DNA of 64,000 nucleotides from Niveibacterium microcysteis. Its GTDB lineage: Bacteria; Pseudomonadota; Gammaproteobacteria; Burkholderiales; Rhodocyclaceae. Within the stretch, counting starts at the first letter, position 1. Each line of letters opens with the position of its first letter. The stretch spans positions 372,001 to 436,000 of the forward strand of contig NZ_CP071060.1 in assembly GCF_017161445.1 (NCBI RefSeq). Reading direction: 5' to 3'. Shown here in pieces: positions 1 through 9,044 of this stretch. The position numbers were made by a program, and so were the translations under genes. The notes beneath the pieces were generated by a model. The model made no database searches. It worked only from the letters and a program-made list of their open reading frames with translations, and was not told the origin of the DNA.

Positions 1-2
1 CC

Positions 3-911
3 CAGCTTGCGGTGATGCGGGCGCGCTGGACCGATGTGGCGAGCAGCTTGCGCGGCCAGGCCGTGCAGATGAGCACAGGCGCCGGCGAGCTGCAGCACAA
101 GGCGCATGCGCTTGCGTCCAACGGTGCGCGGCAGAGTGAGGCGGCGGCCGCGATTGCGGCGAACGTGGAACAGCTCTCGACCAGCGCCGAGCAAATTGCG
201 GCCGATGCGGGCGACGCCAACACGCATGTGCGCAGCATGGGGCAGTCGGCGGTGGAGTCGAGCCAGATCATCTCCTTCGTGCGGCAGGAGGTCGAGGAGG
301 TGGCGCGCACCGTGCAGGAGGCCGCCAGCCAGGTTACTCGGCTGGATGCGCGGGCGCAGGACATCGCCGGTATCGTCACGACGATCCGTGCGATTGCTGA
401 CCAGACCAACCTGCTGGCGCTGAATGCGGCGATCGAGGCCGCGCGTGCCGGCGAATCGGGCCGTGGCTTCGCCGTGGTGGCCGACGAGGTGCGCAAGCTG
501 GCCGAGCGCACCAGCGGGGCGACGGTGTCGATCGCGCAGATGATCGCCGACGTCCATGCGGTCACGGGCGAAGTCGTCAGCACCATCTCGAGGGGTGTCG
601 AGCGCGTTGAAACCAGCGCGGCGATGGCCGAGGATGCGCGCCTGGCGATGGATGCGCTCAAGCAGGAATCCCTTGGGGCGTGCGATCAGGTCAGCCGCAT
701 TCATACCGCGCTGTCGGAACAGCGGGCCAACACCCACGACATCGCCACCAAGGTCGAACAGATCGCGCAGATGGCGGCCGAAAACGCCGACGCGTCGGAA
801 AGCGTCTCCGTCACCAGCGATCGGATCGACCATATCGCGCGAGCCCTGGCGCAGGACGTCGGCTACTTCAAGCTCGGCGCAACGGCCGCGACCGAGGTCG
901 AGCTGTTCTAG
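3..911 (+). CDS. Methyl-accepting chemotaxis protein, C-terminal part (5' end outside window)
   Basis: The frame is open to the left edge, so this is the cytoplasmic signalling part of a chemoreceptor whose N-terminus and sensor lie outside the window. About 303 residues are visible, almost entirely heptad-rich helix. The conserved hairpin tip that contacts CheA and CheW is present ([18 protein letters not shown], then [16 protein letters not shown] near visible residues 130-165). The family clusters at the cell pole and controls CheA kinase activity. It ends without a CheR/CheB-tethering pentapeptide. The ligand cannot be inferred. A GC-rich hairpin follows the stop codon. Confidence 0.93.
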   Translation, partial: QLAVMRARWTDVASSLRGQAVQMSTGAGELQHKAHALASNGARQSEAAAAIAANVEQLSTSAEQIAADAGDANTHVRSMGQSAVESSQIISFVRQEVEEVARTVQEAASQVTRLDARAQDIAGIVTTIRAIADQTNLLALNAAIEAARAGESGRGFAVVADEVRKLAERTSGATVSIAQMIADVHAVTGEVVSTISRGVERVETSAAMAEDARLAMDALKQESLGACDQVSRIHTALSEQRANTHDIATKVEQIAQMAAENADASESVSVTSDRIDHIARALAQDVGYFKLGATAATEVELF

Positions 912-917
912 AACCTC

Positions 918-954
918 GCCGGCGACGCCAGGCCAAGCCCTGGACGTCGCCGGC
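918..954 (+). terminator. GC-rich hairpin after the chemoreceptor gene
   Basis: A perfect 10-bp stem (GCCGGCGACG at 918-927 with CGTCGCCGGC at 945-954) encloses a second 5-bp stem (CCAGG with CCTGG). It starts 7 bases after the stop. No T-tract follows, so it is either a factor-assisted terminator or an mRNA 3'-end protecting structure. Confidence 0.4.
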
Positions 955-1044
955 GCACGACGTCTCGCACGCTGTCGAGGCAGGCGTTACAATCGCGGTC
1001 TTTCGTTTCACCATCCGGCCGAACAGCAGCCGGATGCTGGTTTG

Positions 1045-2100
1045 ATGACCCGTCCCGCTTCACGCCTGCCTTTTGTCGATCTCATCAAGGCAGTTGCATC
1101 CCAACTGATCGTTCTGCACCACCTCGCGTTCTACGGGCCCATGTCCGACGTGGCGGCTGTGCTGGCGCCCGCACTCTTCGAATGGCTGGCCCGCGACGCA
1201 CGTCTGGCGGTGCAGGCTTTCCTCGTGGTGGGTGGCTTTCTTGCCGCGCGCAGCCTCGCGCCGCAGGGGCGCCTCACCGTGGACACTTCGCTGCCGGCCC
1301 TCGCGTGGCAGCGCTATGTGCGGCTCGCCTTGCCGATGCTGGTCGTGCTGTCGATCGCGATGCTCACGGCGGCGTTTGCGCGTACGCAGTTTGACCACGA
1401 CCTGCTGCCCGCCGCACCGACGCCGGCACAAGTGCTGGCGCATGTGTTCCTGCTGCAGGACTTGGTCGGGCACGCCGCCTTGTCGGCCGGGGTCTGGTAC
1501 GTTGCGATCGATTTCCAGCTCTTCCTGCTGTTCGCCGCGTTGATGCAGGTGTCACGCTGGCGGGTGGTGCGCCGCCATTTGCCGCCGCCGCTGTTGGTTG
1601 CCTTGCTCGCCGTGCTGTCGATGTTCGGCTTCAACCGCGATCCGGCCTGGGATGTGGCGGCGCCTTACTTCTTCGGCTCTTACGCACTCGGCGCTTTCGC
1701 CTGGTGGGGGGCTCAACGCGGGCGCGCGAGCTGGCTGGTGCTGATGCTGGCAATGGCGACGCTGGCGTTGCTGGTCGACTTCCGCGATCGCCTTGCGCTG
1801 GCCGCCGTACTGGCGGTGGCGCTGTCGCTCACGCAGCGGCATGCATCGCTCGCAGGCTGGACTTCGCATCGGGTGCTCGCCTACCTGTCGCGGATCTCGT
1901 ACTCCGTCTTCCTGATCCATTTCCCGGTTTGCATGGCGGTTACGGCGATCGTGTGGCCCAACCTGCCGGCCGATCCGGTCGTGCAGGGTGCGGGCGTGCT
2001 GCTCGCCTGGCTCGGCAGCGTGGCAGCCGGTGCCGCCTTTCATCACGGCTTTGAATCGCGCCTTGGCACCCTGGCCTGGCCGCGTCTGCGGCCCGCCTGA
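1045..2100 (+). CDS. Acyltransferase 3 family membrane protein
   Basis: A 351-residue polytopic inner-membrane protein of the acyltransferase 3 type (OafA/NodX-like), a family that moves acyl groups across the membrane onto sugars or lipids. The N-terminus reads FVDLIKAVASQLIVLHHL, where the family usually has an R/K-H region with a catalytic His; HH lies near residue 26. About ten hydrophobic segments follow, and the last helices include SRISYSVFLIHFPV, a typical family signature. The ATG at 1045 is chosen because it begins at the family N-terminus; the frame is open further upstream but runs through the preceding intergenic hairpin. The substrate is unknown. Confidence 0.85.
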   Translation: MTRPASRLPFVDLIKAVASQLIVLHHLAFYGPMSDVAAVLAPALFEWLARDARLAVQAFLVVGGFLAARSLAPQGRLTVDTSLPALAWQRYVRLALPMLVVLSIAMLTAAFARTQFDHDLLPAAPTPAQVLAHVFLLQDLVGHAALSAGVWYVAIDFQLFLLFAALMQVSRWRVVRRHLPPPLLVALLAVLSMFGFNRDPAWDVAAPYFFGSYALGAFAWWGAQRGRASWLVLMLAMATLALLVDFRDRLALAAVLAVALSLTQRHASLAGWTSHRVLAYLSRISYSVFLIHFPVCMAVTAIVWPNLPADPVVQGAGVLLAWLGSVAAGAAFHHGFESRLGTLAWPRLRPA

Positions 2101-2175
2101 GGGACTTAGCATTTGCTTGCAATTTGCCGGGCGCGACGGGCGCGCGGTGGCCGCTCGATCCGCGATACTCGGGCG

Positions 2176-2904
2176 ATGTTGTCTTGCAAGGTGAGCCTGC
2201 TGGCGCTCGCGACGCTTGGTGTTGCGACCTCCGCCAGCGGCACGGAATACGTACGCGAACAAACGCTCACGGTGCGTCCGGACGATCCGCAGCTCAAGCT
2301 GCGTGCGCAGTCCGACGCGGCTACGCGCGGCACCGATACGCTCGGCATGAGCGTGGATTTCGGCAAGAGCGCGGCCGGCAGTACCTCCCTCGCCACTGAA
2401 GCCCTCAGCACCGGCGGTGGAGGGCCGAGGCTCGACTCGCTGCGGCTCGATCACGACGTGGACTTCGGCAAGTTCAGGCTCGGCCCTGTTCCGCTGCGGC
2501 TCGACATGGGCATGCGGCTCGACCGTCAGTTCGACGACGACGCCCGCTGGGGCATGGGGCTGCGACCGCGCGTGCACTCGCGCATTGGTCGCCTGACGAT
2601 GGACGCCGACATCTCGGTCGAGCGAGAGCCAATGGCCGATCTGCGCAAGACCGAGATGAACTACGCCTGGCGCGCCGACTATGAATACCGCCCGGCACTG
2701 TCGTTCGGCATTGCGGCGTCCGGCTCGCGTCGTGTCGACGAGAGCCTGCTCAACACGCCGGAACCAACGCTCACACCGCGCGTGAGTGGCCGCTATCTGC
2801 TCGACGATGGTGTGCTGCTGCGCTACGGCGTCGGCATGGCCGTCGACACTGCGCGCAACAGCACAAGCCCGGATCTGAAAGTCGGGCTTGAGCTGAAGTT
2901 CTAG
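2176..2904 (+). CDS. Predicted secreted or outer-membrane beta-rich protein, function unknown
   Basis: A 242-residue protein with an N-terminal signal peptide (MLSCKVSLLALATLGVATSA, likely cleaved near residue 22). The remainder alternates hydrophobic and polar residues in short strands (for example RLGPVPLRLDMGMRLDRQF) and ends in aromatic Phe (VGLELKF), as outer-membrane beta-barrels commonly do. No catalytic motif was recognised. The ATG at 2176 is preferred over an upstream TTG at 2113 because it places the signal peptide at the N-terminus. It may be a small barrel or a periplasmic beta-protein. Confidence 0.65.
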   Translation: MLSCKVSLLALATLGVATSASGTEYVREQTLTVRPDDPQLKLRAQSDAATRGTDTLGMSVDFGKSAAGSTSLATEALSTGGGGPRLDSLRLDHDVDFGKFRLGPVPLRLDMGMRLDRQFDDDARWGMGLRPRVHSRIGRLTMDADISVEREPMADLRKTEMNYAWRADYEYRPALSFGIAASGSRRVDESLLNTPEPTLTPRVSGRYLLDDGVLLRYGVGMAVDTARNSTSPDLKVGLELKF

Positions 2905-2964
2905 GTAGGGCTTGCTGCAAACGCAGGTGGCGGCCCATGCTTGCGCCGCCAGTGTCGGAAGCGC

Positions 2965-3546
2965 CTAGCGGAACAGGTTCAGCGCCGCGTACTGCAGCAG
3001 CATGATGGTCTTGGCGTCGCAGATGCGGCCATCGGCCACCATGGCCATCGCATCGTCGAAGTCCAGTTCAAACACTTCGATGTCTTCGCCTTCGTGTTCC
3101 AGCCCGCCGCCGTCGCTGACCTTGTCGCCGGGGTCGTATTCGGCGATGAACAGGTGCAGGCGCTCGGTCACCGCGCCGGGGCTCATGAAGGCCTCGCAGA
3201 CTTTGCGCACATTGCCGACGCGGTAGCCGGCTTCTTCCTCGGCCTCGGCGCGGATGCGGGTTTCGGGGTCGGCCTCGTCGAGCAGACCGGCGGGCACCTC
3301 GATCATCAGCTCGTCGTAGTGATTGACGAAGGCCGGGTAGCGGAACTGGCGCGTCATGATCACGCTTCGTCGCGTCAGGCTGTAGAGCAGAATCGCCGCG
3401 CCATTACCGCGATCGTAGGTTTCACGGTGCTGTGCCTGCCAACGCCCGTCGCCGCGGCGGAACTCGAAATGCGTGGTCTTCAGGATGTACCAGTTGTCGG
3501 AGAGCAGGCGCTCCTCGATCACTCGGACTCGGTCACGGACGCTCAT
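2965..3546 (-). CDS. nudK: NUDIX hydrolase, GDP-mannose pyrophosphatase type (NudK)
   Basis: A 193-residue cytoplasmic NUDIX enzyme, close in length to E. coli NudK (191). It opens with MSVRDRVRVIEERLLSDNWY, which resembles NudK. The Nudix box starts at GLLDEADPE and ends AEAEEEAGY near residues 95-117; the catalytic Glu pair is kept, but the canonical Arg before the first Glu is Ala. Members hydrolyse GDP-mannose and related nucleotide sugars to GMP plus sugar phosphate. The frame could extend 19 residues further upstream, but the start at 3546 matches the family N-terminus. The orphan receiver gene lies upstream on the same strand, about 100 bases away. Confidence 0.85.
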   Translation of the reverse strand: MSVRDRVRVIEERLLSDNWYILKTTHFEFRRGDGRWQAQHRETYDRGNGAAILLYSLTRRSVIMTRQFRYPAFVNHYDELMIEVPAGLLDEADPETRIRAEAEEEAGYRVGNVRKVCEAFMSPGAVTERLHLFIAEYDPGDKVSDGGGLEHEGEDIEVFELDFDDAMAMVADGRICDAKTIMLLQYAALNLFR

Positions 3547-3648
3547 TGGCCAGTCTCCAGCGTTGGGGCCCCACAGGCTATGCGGAGGGCAGTGATCGGG
3601 CAAGGCTGTAGGCAGAACGTGTTGCCAACTTGCAAGTCGGACGAAGCC

Positions 3649-4134
3649 TCAGGCGGGCGCTGGTGTGGCGGCGCAGTGGGCTGCCAGGGCGTCAGCGACG
3701 ATGTGCTCCAGCTCTGCCTTGCCGGTCTCGTGCTTCCAGATGAACGAATGGATCGGAATGTCGCTAAACGCTGCAGTGCCGCCATAGCCGCCGCTCGCAG
3801 TACGAACGACGATCTGGACCTTGTCGTAGCGCGGTGTAGCGCGGATCTTGCGCGCGAGTTCGGTGCCGGACGAAACGCCTTCCATCACGATGTCCAGCAG
3901 GATCAATGCAAGGTCCGGCAGCGTTGGCAGTATCGCCAGCGTCTCGCTGGCGCTGTAGCAGCCGACGAACTTGAGTGGATGGCCCTGAAATCGGAAGTGC
4001 TGCAGCGCCATGCGGGTCACGATATGCACATCTGGGTCGTCGTCGACGACCAAGACGACCCAGCCGGCCTCGTCAGCCTCGGCGGCAGGGGGTTCCGCAT
4101 CTTCGCTGTCGTCGAGGAAAAGCAGGTCGTCCAC
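3649..4134 (-). CDS. Orphan response-regulator receiver protein
   Basis: A 161-residue CheY-like receiver. An acidic N-terminal extension (residues 1-22) precedes VVLVVDDDPDVHIV. Phosphoacceptor Asp81 sits in LILLDIVMEG, with the acidic pair at D31/D32. The sequence resembles the receiver that normally precedes DUF3369 and HD-GYP domains, but the protein stops right after the receiver. There is no output domain and no adjacent histidine kinase. The start codon is GTG; no in-frame ATG lies nearby. It may act by protein-protein contact, as CheY does, or be a degraded longer regulator. The partner kinase is unknown. Confidence 0.75.
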   Translation of the reverse strand: MDDLLFLDDSEDAEPPAAEADEAGWVVLVVDDDPDVHIVTRMALQHFRFQGHPLKFVGCYSASETLAILPTLPDLALILLDIVMEGVSSGTELARKIRATPRYDKVQIVVRTASGGYGGTAAFSDIPIHSFIWKHETGKAELEHIVADALAAHCAATPAPA

Positions 4135-4220
4135 TGCTGTCGCCGTGCGTCAGCCCAGGGGCAATGTTTCAGTCTAGGCCCATCTGCCTTCCGGACCCAA
4201 GCAGCGGCGACGAGCGGATA

Positions 4221-6212
4221 TCAGGACAGCGCAGGGGCGTCAGCGCGGCGCTTGTAGAAGGTGAGCTTCGCGCTGGCCGGCACCTGAGAGGGAGGCGGGC
4301 TTTGCAGTATGTGCTTCTTGGCCTTGCCGATGACGTGCATCTCGCAGGGGCGGCAGTCGAACTTCAGCGTGAAGCGTTCGTTGCCATTCACCAGCGTCAT
4401 CGGCTCGGCGCGTACCTGACCCTGCACGCCTTGCACGCCCTTGGCCTGCTTGGGGCACAGGTTGAACGAGAAGCGCAGGCAGTGCTTGGTGATCATCAGC
4501 GGCACCTCGCCGCCTTCCTCGTGCGCCTCGTAGGCCGCGGCGATCAGCTTGACGCCGTGGCGGGTGTAGAAGTCGCGCGCGGCCTGGTTGTAGACGTTGG
4601 CGAGGAAGGACAGCGTCTCGTCGGGATACGGCACCGGCGGCTCGACCTCCGGCCGGCGCAGCGGGCGCTGCCAGCCGGCCAGGCGCGCCGCCATCAGTCG
4701 CTCAGCGGCGTCGCGGCGCAGCGCGTTGGCGACCGAGGCCGGCACAAACAGCGGCGCCGACCACGCCAGCGTGAGTTCCTGCAGCGCGAATTCGGTGGCG
4801 CCAAATTTGGAGAGGTGCTCGCGCAGCGTCGACTCGGCGCGGGCTACGTTCTGCGCCGGCTGCTTGTCGAAAGCGGCTTCGGCGGTGGCGCTGAAACCGT
4901 CCTCATCCGTCAGCGTCAGTGCGAGGCCGGTGGCGGTTTCAGCGCACTGCGCCCACACGGCGATGCGGCGTTCGGCCGATTTCTTGAGCAGCGCCAGTTC
5001 CCAGGCGTGGTCGCGGTTGCGGCTCACCGCCACGCCGGGCTTGAGGCCCGGCAACTGCGCCACCGGCTCGTTCGGGAACACGCGCCACAGTGTGCCTTCC
5101 TCGCCGGCGCCCAGCTTCTCGACAACGTTGGCCTGCAGGCCGACGACCTCGCGCTTGTGCATGTAGTTGAGCCCGTCGCCGTTGGCGAGCGGCTCGAGCG
5201 CGTCGATCTCGAAGCTGTCCTTGCCGACGCGGGTGATGGTGCCGAGCGAGAGCCCGACGAAGGTTGGTGTGTCGAAGGCGCCGATGTCGGCCTTGCGCCC
5301 GGTGGCGAAGTAGTCGGTCGCGCCGCGGTGGAAGGTCTTGTCCGGGTTCGGCGTGAAGAGGAGTTCGGTGCGGCCGCTGGAACTGCGTGCAAGCTCGGGC
5401 TGCGCCTCGATCAGCTCATCGAGCAGGCGGCGGTAGTGGCCGGTGATGTTCTTGACGTAGCTCGCATCCTTGTAGCGCCCCTCGATCTTGAAGCTGCGCA
5501 CGCCGGCAGCGATCAGGTGCGCGAGGTTGGCGCTCTGATTGTTGTCCTTCATCGACAGAAGGTGCTTCTCGAAGGCCACCACGCGGCCTTGCTGGTCCTG
5601 CAGCGTGTAGGGCAGGCGGCAGGCCTGCGAGCAGTCGCCGCGGTTGGCGCTGCGCCCGGTGTGGGCGTGGCTGATGTTGCACTGGCCGGAGAAGGCCACG
5701 CACAGCGCACCGTGGATGAAGTGCTCGATCACCGTGTCGGCCGGCACCGCTGCCCGCACCGCGGCGATCTGCTCGATCGTCAGCTCGCGCGCCAGCACGA
5801 TCTGCGAGAAACCCGACTCGGCGAGGAACTTGGCCTTCTCGACGGTGCGGATGTCGCACTGCGTCGAGGCGTGCAGCTCGATCGGTGGAATGTCGAGTTC
5901 CAGGAGGCCCATGTCCTGCACGATCAGCGCATCGACGCCGGCGTCGTAGAGCTCATGCACCAGCTTGCGAGCAGGCTCCAGCTCCGCGTCGTGCAGGATG
6001 GTGTTGAGCGTGACGAAGATGCGCGCCCGGTAGCGGTGCGCGAAGGCCACCAGCCCGGCGATCTCGCCGACGGTGTTGCTGGCGTTGTGGCGCGCGCCGA
6101 ACGAGGGGCCGCCGATGTACACCGCGTCCGCGCCGTGCAGGATCGCCTCGCGGCCGATCTCGGCGGTTTTCGCGGGGGATAGCAGTTCAAGCGGGTGGGT
6201 GGGCAGGCTCAT
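4221..6212 (-). CDS. rlhA: 23S rRNA 5-hydroxycytidine synthase RlhA (U32 peptidase family)
   Basis: A 663-residue U32-family protein colinear with E. coli RlhA (YdcP, 653 residues), which makes 5-hydroxycytidine at C2501 of 23S rRNA using prephenate. Family signatures are clear: PLELLSPAKTAEIGREAILH at the N-terminus, GADAVYIGGPSFGARHN, and HASTQCDIRTVEKAKFL. Cysteines of the Fe-S region lie around residues 168-205 (HGALCVAFSGQC, GDCSQACR), with further C-terminal cysteines (CLRFSFNLCP, FDCRPCEMH) in the DUF3656 extension. This length and tail separate it from the shorter tRNA enzyme TrhP (YegQ). It appears monocistronic. Confidence 0.92.
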   Translation of the reverse strand: MSLPTHPLELLSPAKTAEIGREAILHGADAVYIGGPSFGARHNASNTVGEIAGLVAFAHRYRARIFVTLNTILHDAELEPARKLVHELYDAGVDALIVQDMGLLELDIPPIELHASTQCDIRTVEKAKFLAESGFSQIVLARELTIEQIAAVRAAVPADTVIEHFIHGALCVAFSGQCNISHAHTGRSANRGDCSQACRLPYTLQDQQGRVVAFEKHLLSMKDNNQSANLAHLIAAGVRSFKIEGRYKDASYVKNITGHYRRLLDELIEAQPELARSSSGRTELLFTPNPDKTFHRGATDYFATGRKADIGAFDTPTFVGLSLGTITRVGKDSFEIDALEPLANGDGLNYMHKREVVGLQANVVEKLGAGEEGTLWRVFPNEPVAQLPGLKPGVAVSRNRDHAWELALLKKSAERRIAVWAQCAETATGLALTLTDEDGFSATAEAAFDKQPAQNVARAESTLREHLSKFGATEFALQELTLAWSAPLFVPASVANALRRDAAERLMAARLAGWQRPLRRPEVEPPVPYPDETLSFLANVYNQAARDFYTRHGVKLIAAAYEAHEEGGEVPLMITKHCLRFSFNLCPKQAKGVQGVQGQVRAEPMTLVNGNERFTLKFDCRPCEMHVIGKAKKHILQSPPPSQVPASAKLTFYKRRADAPALS

Positions 6213-6293
6213 CGGGGCGTCTCGTCGGGGTCTGGCGGATGTGATTGCGGCAGGCGCGCGAAGCTCTCCGGGCCCGCTGCGCGAGGGCGCGGA

Positions 6294-6320
6294 TTGTAGC
6301 CCGATCCGACCTGTCGGATC
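6294..6320 (-). promoter_or_regulatory. Possible rlhA promoter with overlapping palindrome
   Basis: On the minus strand a -10-like TACAAT lies at 6299-6294. Just upstream is a perfect inverted repeat, GATCCGAC-CT-GTCGGATC (6303-6320), where the -10/-35 spacer would be. This is consistent with a repressor site over the rlhA promoter. No strong -35 is visible, and no T-tract follows in either direction, so a terminator is less likely. Confidence 0.35.
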
Positions 6321-6371
6321 GATAAAAATCGTTTTGCATCCGGCACTTGGCGGCGCCGGACGCCCGCGGGT

Positions 6372-6611
6372 TCAGCCGACCGAAATGACCCCGTGGCCAT
6401 CGGCGTCCTGCGCTGGGTCGGCTTTCGCCCGGTGGGGTTCGACACCCGGTGCGCGCGGTTTCTCGCCGTAGCGCAGGCCTTCCGGGTGGCTTTCGGTGGC
6501 GTAGGCGGCGTCGAAGCCGACATCGCCGAACAGCGTCGGTCGCTCGCTACTGAAGCGGGCATCACCGATCGGGTCTTCGTCGTGCGTTGCCTTGGTGGAT
6601 CGCGTGTCCAT
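6372..6611 (-). CDS. Small hydrophilic protein, function unknown
   Basis: A 79-residue polar protein starting MDTRSTKATHDEDPIG, rich in Asp, Glu, Ala, Gly and Pro, with no hydrophobic segment and no recognisable domain. The ATG at 6611 is preceded on the minus strand by a purine-rich GGGGGA ribosome-binding site at good spacing, which is the main evidence for translation. The frame continues upstream with Arg- and Pro-rich composition unlike a real N-terminus. It is probably a disordered cytoplasmic protein. Confidence 0.5.
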   Translation of the reverse strand: MDTRSTKATHDEDPIGDARFSSERPTLFGDVGFDAAYATESHPEGLRYGEKPRAPGVEPHRAKADPAQDADGHGVISVG

Positions 6612-6798
6612 GCCGGTTTCCCCCTGTTTGTCGCGCCGCCGGTGGGCGGCGCCGCGCGTAGCGGGGGCAGGGTCCCTGCCCGCCGCCTGTGTTGGACGCC
6701 TCGTGTGAGGCTTCGTTCCGGCGCATGCCGTGCACACCGGTGCGCCATGCTTCTTGATAGGCGCGCGCAGCCTGGAGCGCAACGCTGCGGTGCCGCAC

Positions 6799-7038
6799 TC
6801 AGCCCTGCGGGCTGATGCGCGCCAGCAGTGCCTGGCTTGCACGCTGCACGGCCGGCCCGCAGCTGACGACGATCAGGAAGGCCGCCGGCCAGGCTGCGAC
6901 AAATGCGGCGCGCCAGTGCGCGAAGAAGCCGGGCTGCAGGCCCAGGTTGAGCCAGGTAACCCAGCCGGTCATCAGCGCGGACATCAACAGCGACATCAGC
7001 AAAGCGAACAGGATGCGCTGGCGTTGTGGGGTGCTCAT
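6799..7038 (-). CDS. DUF2798-like small membrane protein
   Basis: A 79-residue protein with two transmembrane helices (about residues 8-28, starting ILFALLMSLLMSALMTGW, and 43-63). The layout of a short basic N-terminus, helix, NLGL turn and second helix matches DUF2798. Function is unknown in the family. The start at 7038 is selected by a strong GAGGAG site 7 bases upstream; an ATG at 7053 would overlap that site. It diverges from the LysR gene at 7131, with about 92 bases between, so it may be that regulator's target. Confidence 0.7.
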   Translation of the reverse strand: MSTPQRQRILFALLMSLLMSALMTGWVTWLNLGLQPGFFAHWRAAFVAAWPAAFLIVVSCGPAVQRASQALLARISPQG

Positions 7039-7130
7039 GTTCGGACTCCTCATTTGGAAAGACGTGATTGGAGTCTAGGGTTCATGCTTGAATGCAACTA
7101 CGGGCAGAAATTCAATAATGGATTCCAAAA

Positions 7131-8072
7131 ATGGAATATGTGTTCGATGACCTCGCGCTTTTCGTCGCAATCGTGGAGGCCGGTAGCCTGAATCAGGCGG
7201 CGGCGCGCAGCGGCACGCCGCCTGCCACCGTGACGCGCCGTCTGCAGCGGCTTGAACAGCAGCTGGGCGTGCGGCTCCTGCACCGTTCCGCGCGCCGCCT
7301 CGTGCCCACGGCCGAGGGCTGGCAGTACTACGCGCAGTGCCGCCCCTTGCTGCATGCGCTGACGCAGGCCACCCAGTCGCTCGACCAGTCGATGCATCAG
7401 GTGAGTGGCTCGATCCGCGTGCTGGCGCCGGTGAACCTTGCCAACGGTGCGCTGCTGGGGGCCTGGCCCGGCTTTCTTGCGCGCTATCCGGCGGTGAGCC
7501 TGGAACTGGAGCTCAGCAACGAGGTGCAGGACATCGTCGGGCGCGGCGCCGACCTCGCGATCCGTGTTGGTCCGCAGGCGGATTCGTTGCTGGTGCAACG
7601 CCGGCTGGGGCGGATCGAGCTGGTGCTGGTCGCCTCACCCGCCTACCTCGCCCAGCATGGCAGCCCGGCCGACCCGGATGCGCTGTCGCAGCATGCGCTG
7701 ATCGTCGCCGAGCCGATCCGCGCGTGGCGCTTTCGCGATCCGGCGAGCGGCGCCGAGCGTACGCTGATGCCAACCGCGAGCCGCTTGCGCGTGAACGACA
7801 TGCGGCTGGCCGTGACCATGGCGGAGCAGGGCTTCGGGCTCTTGCTGTGCCCGATGACCGAATGCCATGCGGCGGTCGAGCGTGGTGCGCTGACGCGCGT
7901 GCTGGAGCCCTGGCGCCCTGCGGGCCGCGATGTATTTGCCGTGTGGCCGCAGCAGGGTTTCACGCCGGCGCGGGTGAAGGCCTTGATCGAGCATCTGGCC
8001 GCCTACGCGGCGATGTCACCGCTGCTAGGCGGCGACCACCAGGCAGTCGCGGCCGGCGGCCTTGGCGCGTAG
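7131..8072 (+). CDS. LysR-family transcriptional regulator
   Basis: A 313-residue LysR regulator. The winged helix-turn-helix occupies residues 1-65 (SLNQAAARSGTPPATVTRRL then LEQQLGVRLLHRSAR). The remainder is the periplasmic-binding-protein-like effector domain (QVSGSIRVLAPVNLANG onward, about residues 90-300). It diverges from the DUF2798-like membrane gene and probably controls it and itself. Its last 48 bases overlap, in antisense, the 3' end of the convergent diguanylate cyclase gene. The effector is unknown. Confidence 0.88.
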   Translation: MEYVFDDLALFVAIVEAGSLNQAAARSGTPPATVTRRLQRLEQQLGVRLLHRSARRLVPTAEGWQYYAQCRPLLHALTQATQSLDQSMHQVSGSIRVLAPVNLANGALLGAWPGFLARYPAVSLELELSNEVQDIVGRGADLAIRVGPQADSLLVQRRLGRIELVLVASPAYLAQHGSPADPDALSQHALIVAEPIRAWRFRDPASGAERTLMPTASRLRVNDMRLAVTMAEQGFGLLLCPMTECHAAVERGALTRVLEPWRPAGRDVFAVWPQQGFTPARVKALIEHLAAYAAMSPLLGGDHQAVAAGGLGA

Positions 8073-9044
8073 CAAAGCCATGTCGGCGCGCTGCAGCAGG
8101 TTGTCGAGCCGGTCGTCGCGCGCAGGGTCGAAGTGGGCGATGCCGATGCTCAGCGTGCAGTTGATCCGGCGACCCTGCCAGCAGTGCGCGCATGCCGCGC
8201 AGCATGCGCGCAGGCGCTCTGCGGTCCGGTGGGCTTCGGTGGCGTCGGTGTCCGGCAGCAGTACGAGAAACTCCTCGCCGCCGTAGCGGCCGATCACGTC
8301 GGTTTGCCGAAGGGCGCCCTGCAGCGCGATCGCCAGTCGCCGAAGTACATCGTCGCCTGCTGCATGGCCGAAGCGATCGTTGATCTCCTTGAAGTGATCC
8401 AGATCCAGCATCAGTGCGGCCAGCGGCTGCCCGCTGCGCTGCGCGCGGCTGAATTCCCGCGCGGCCAGTTCGAACAGGTGGCGGCGGTTGTAGAGGCGCG
8501 TCAGTTCGTCATGGGTAGCGAGGTCGGTCAGGCGCCGGTTGGCGTGTTCGAGCTCCGCCGTGCGCGCGACGACGCGCTGCTCGAGCGCCTCGTTCGCGTC
8601 GCGCAATGAGGCTTCGGCGCGGCGCAGTGCGGTGACATCGCGCGAGATGCCGAGGATGTACTCGACCCGCCCGGACTCGTCGCTGGCGGGCACCAGCAGC
8701 GTCTGCCAATAGCGGGGCTCAGTGCCCGCCGGGCCACCGGTCTCCTCGTAGGTCATCGCTTCGCCGCTCGCGACGCAATCGCGATAGTGCTGCAGGGTGG
8801 CGGCCAGGTAGTCCGGCGGCACGACTGCATCCAGCTCAAGCCCGGCGACTGCATCGCTGGCCCGACCGATCACGCCGGCCAGCACCGGGTTGATCGCCTC
8901 GATGACGAAGCGTCCATCGGATTCACAGCGGATCACGAACACGCTGTCCGGGAAACGCAGCCACAACTGCTCAAACGCGGGGAAGCGCCGCCTCAGCAGC
9001 GTAACGAAACGTCGCGGCAATCGGGACTCCGCTCGCGGGTTCAT
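8025..9044 (-). CDS. PAS-GGDEF diguanylate cyclase
   Basis: A 339-residue protein that should make c-di-GMP from two GTP. The N-terminal PAS-like sensor spans about residues 20-150 (ending YILGISRDVTALRRAEA). A coiled-coil follows (ANEALEQRVVARTAELEHAN), then a GGDEF domain (about 175-338). The active-site loop is GGEEF (RYGGEEFLVLLP), a functional variant. An RxxD product-inhibition site (RQTD) sits five residues before it, so feedback inhibition is expected. No transmembrane segment or EAL domain is seen, so it is cytoplasmic. It is single-gene and convergent with the LysR gene, overlapping it by 48 bases. Confidence 0.92.
   Translation of the reverse strand: MNPRAESRLPRRFVTLLRRRFPAFEQLWLRFPDSVFVIRCESDGRFVIEAINPVLAGVIGRASDAVAGLELDAVVPPDYLAATLQHYRDCVASGEAMTYEETGGPAGTEPRYWQTLLVPASDESGRVEYILGISRDVTALRRAEASLRDANEALEQRVVARTAELEHANRRLTDLATHDELTRLYNRRHLFELAAREFSRAQRSGQPLAALMLDLDHFKEINDRFGHAAGDDVLRRLAIALQGALRQTDVIGRYGGEEFLVLLPDTDATEAHRTAERLRACCAACAHCWQGRRINCTLSIGIAHFDPARDDRLDNLLQRADMALLRAKAAGRDCLVVAA

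Noticed and set aside
2928..2951. Hairpin TGGCGGC/GCCGCCA after the gene at 2176 as a terminator
   Set aside because: It has a long loop and no T-tract, and is common by chance at this GC content.
3975..6182. A 735-codon plus-strand frame opposite rlhA
   Set aside because: The minus strand encodes a full-length, clearly recognisable RlhA; the plus frame is its antisense shadow.
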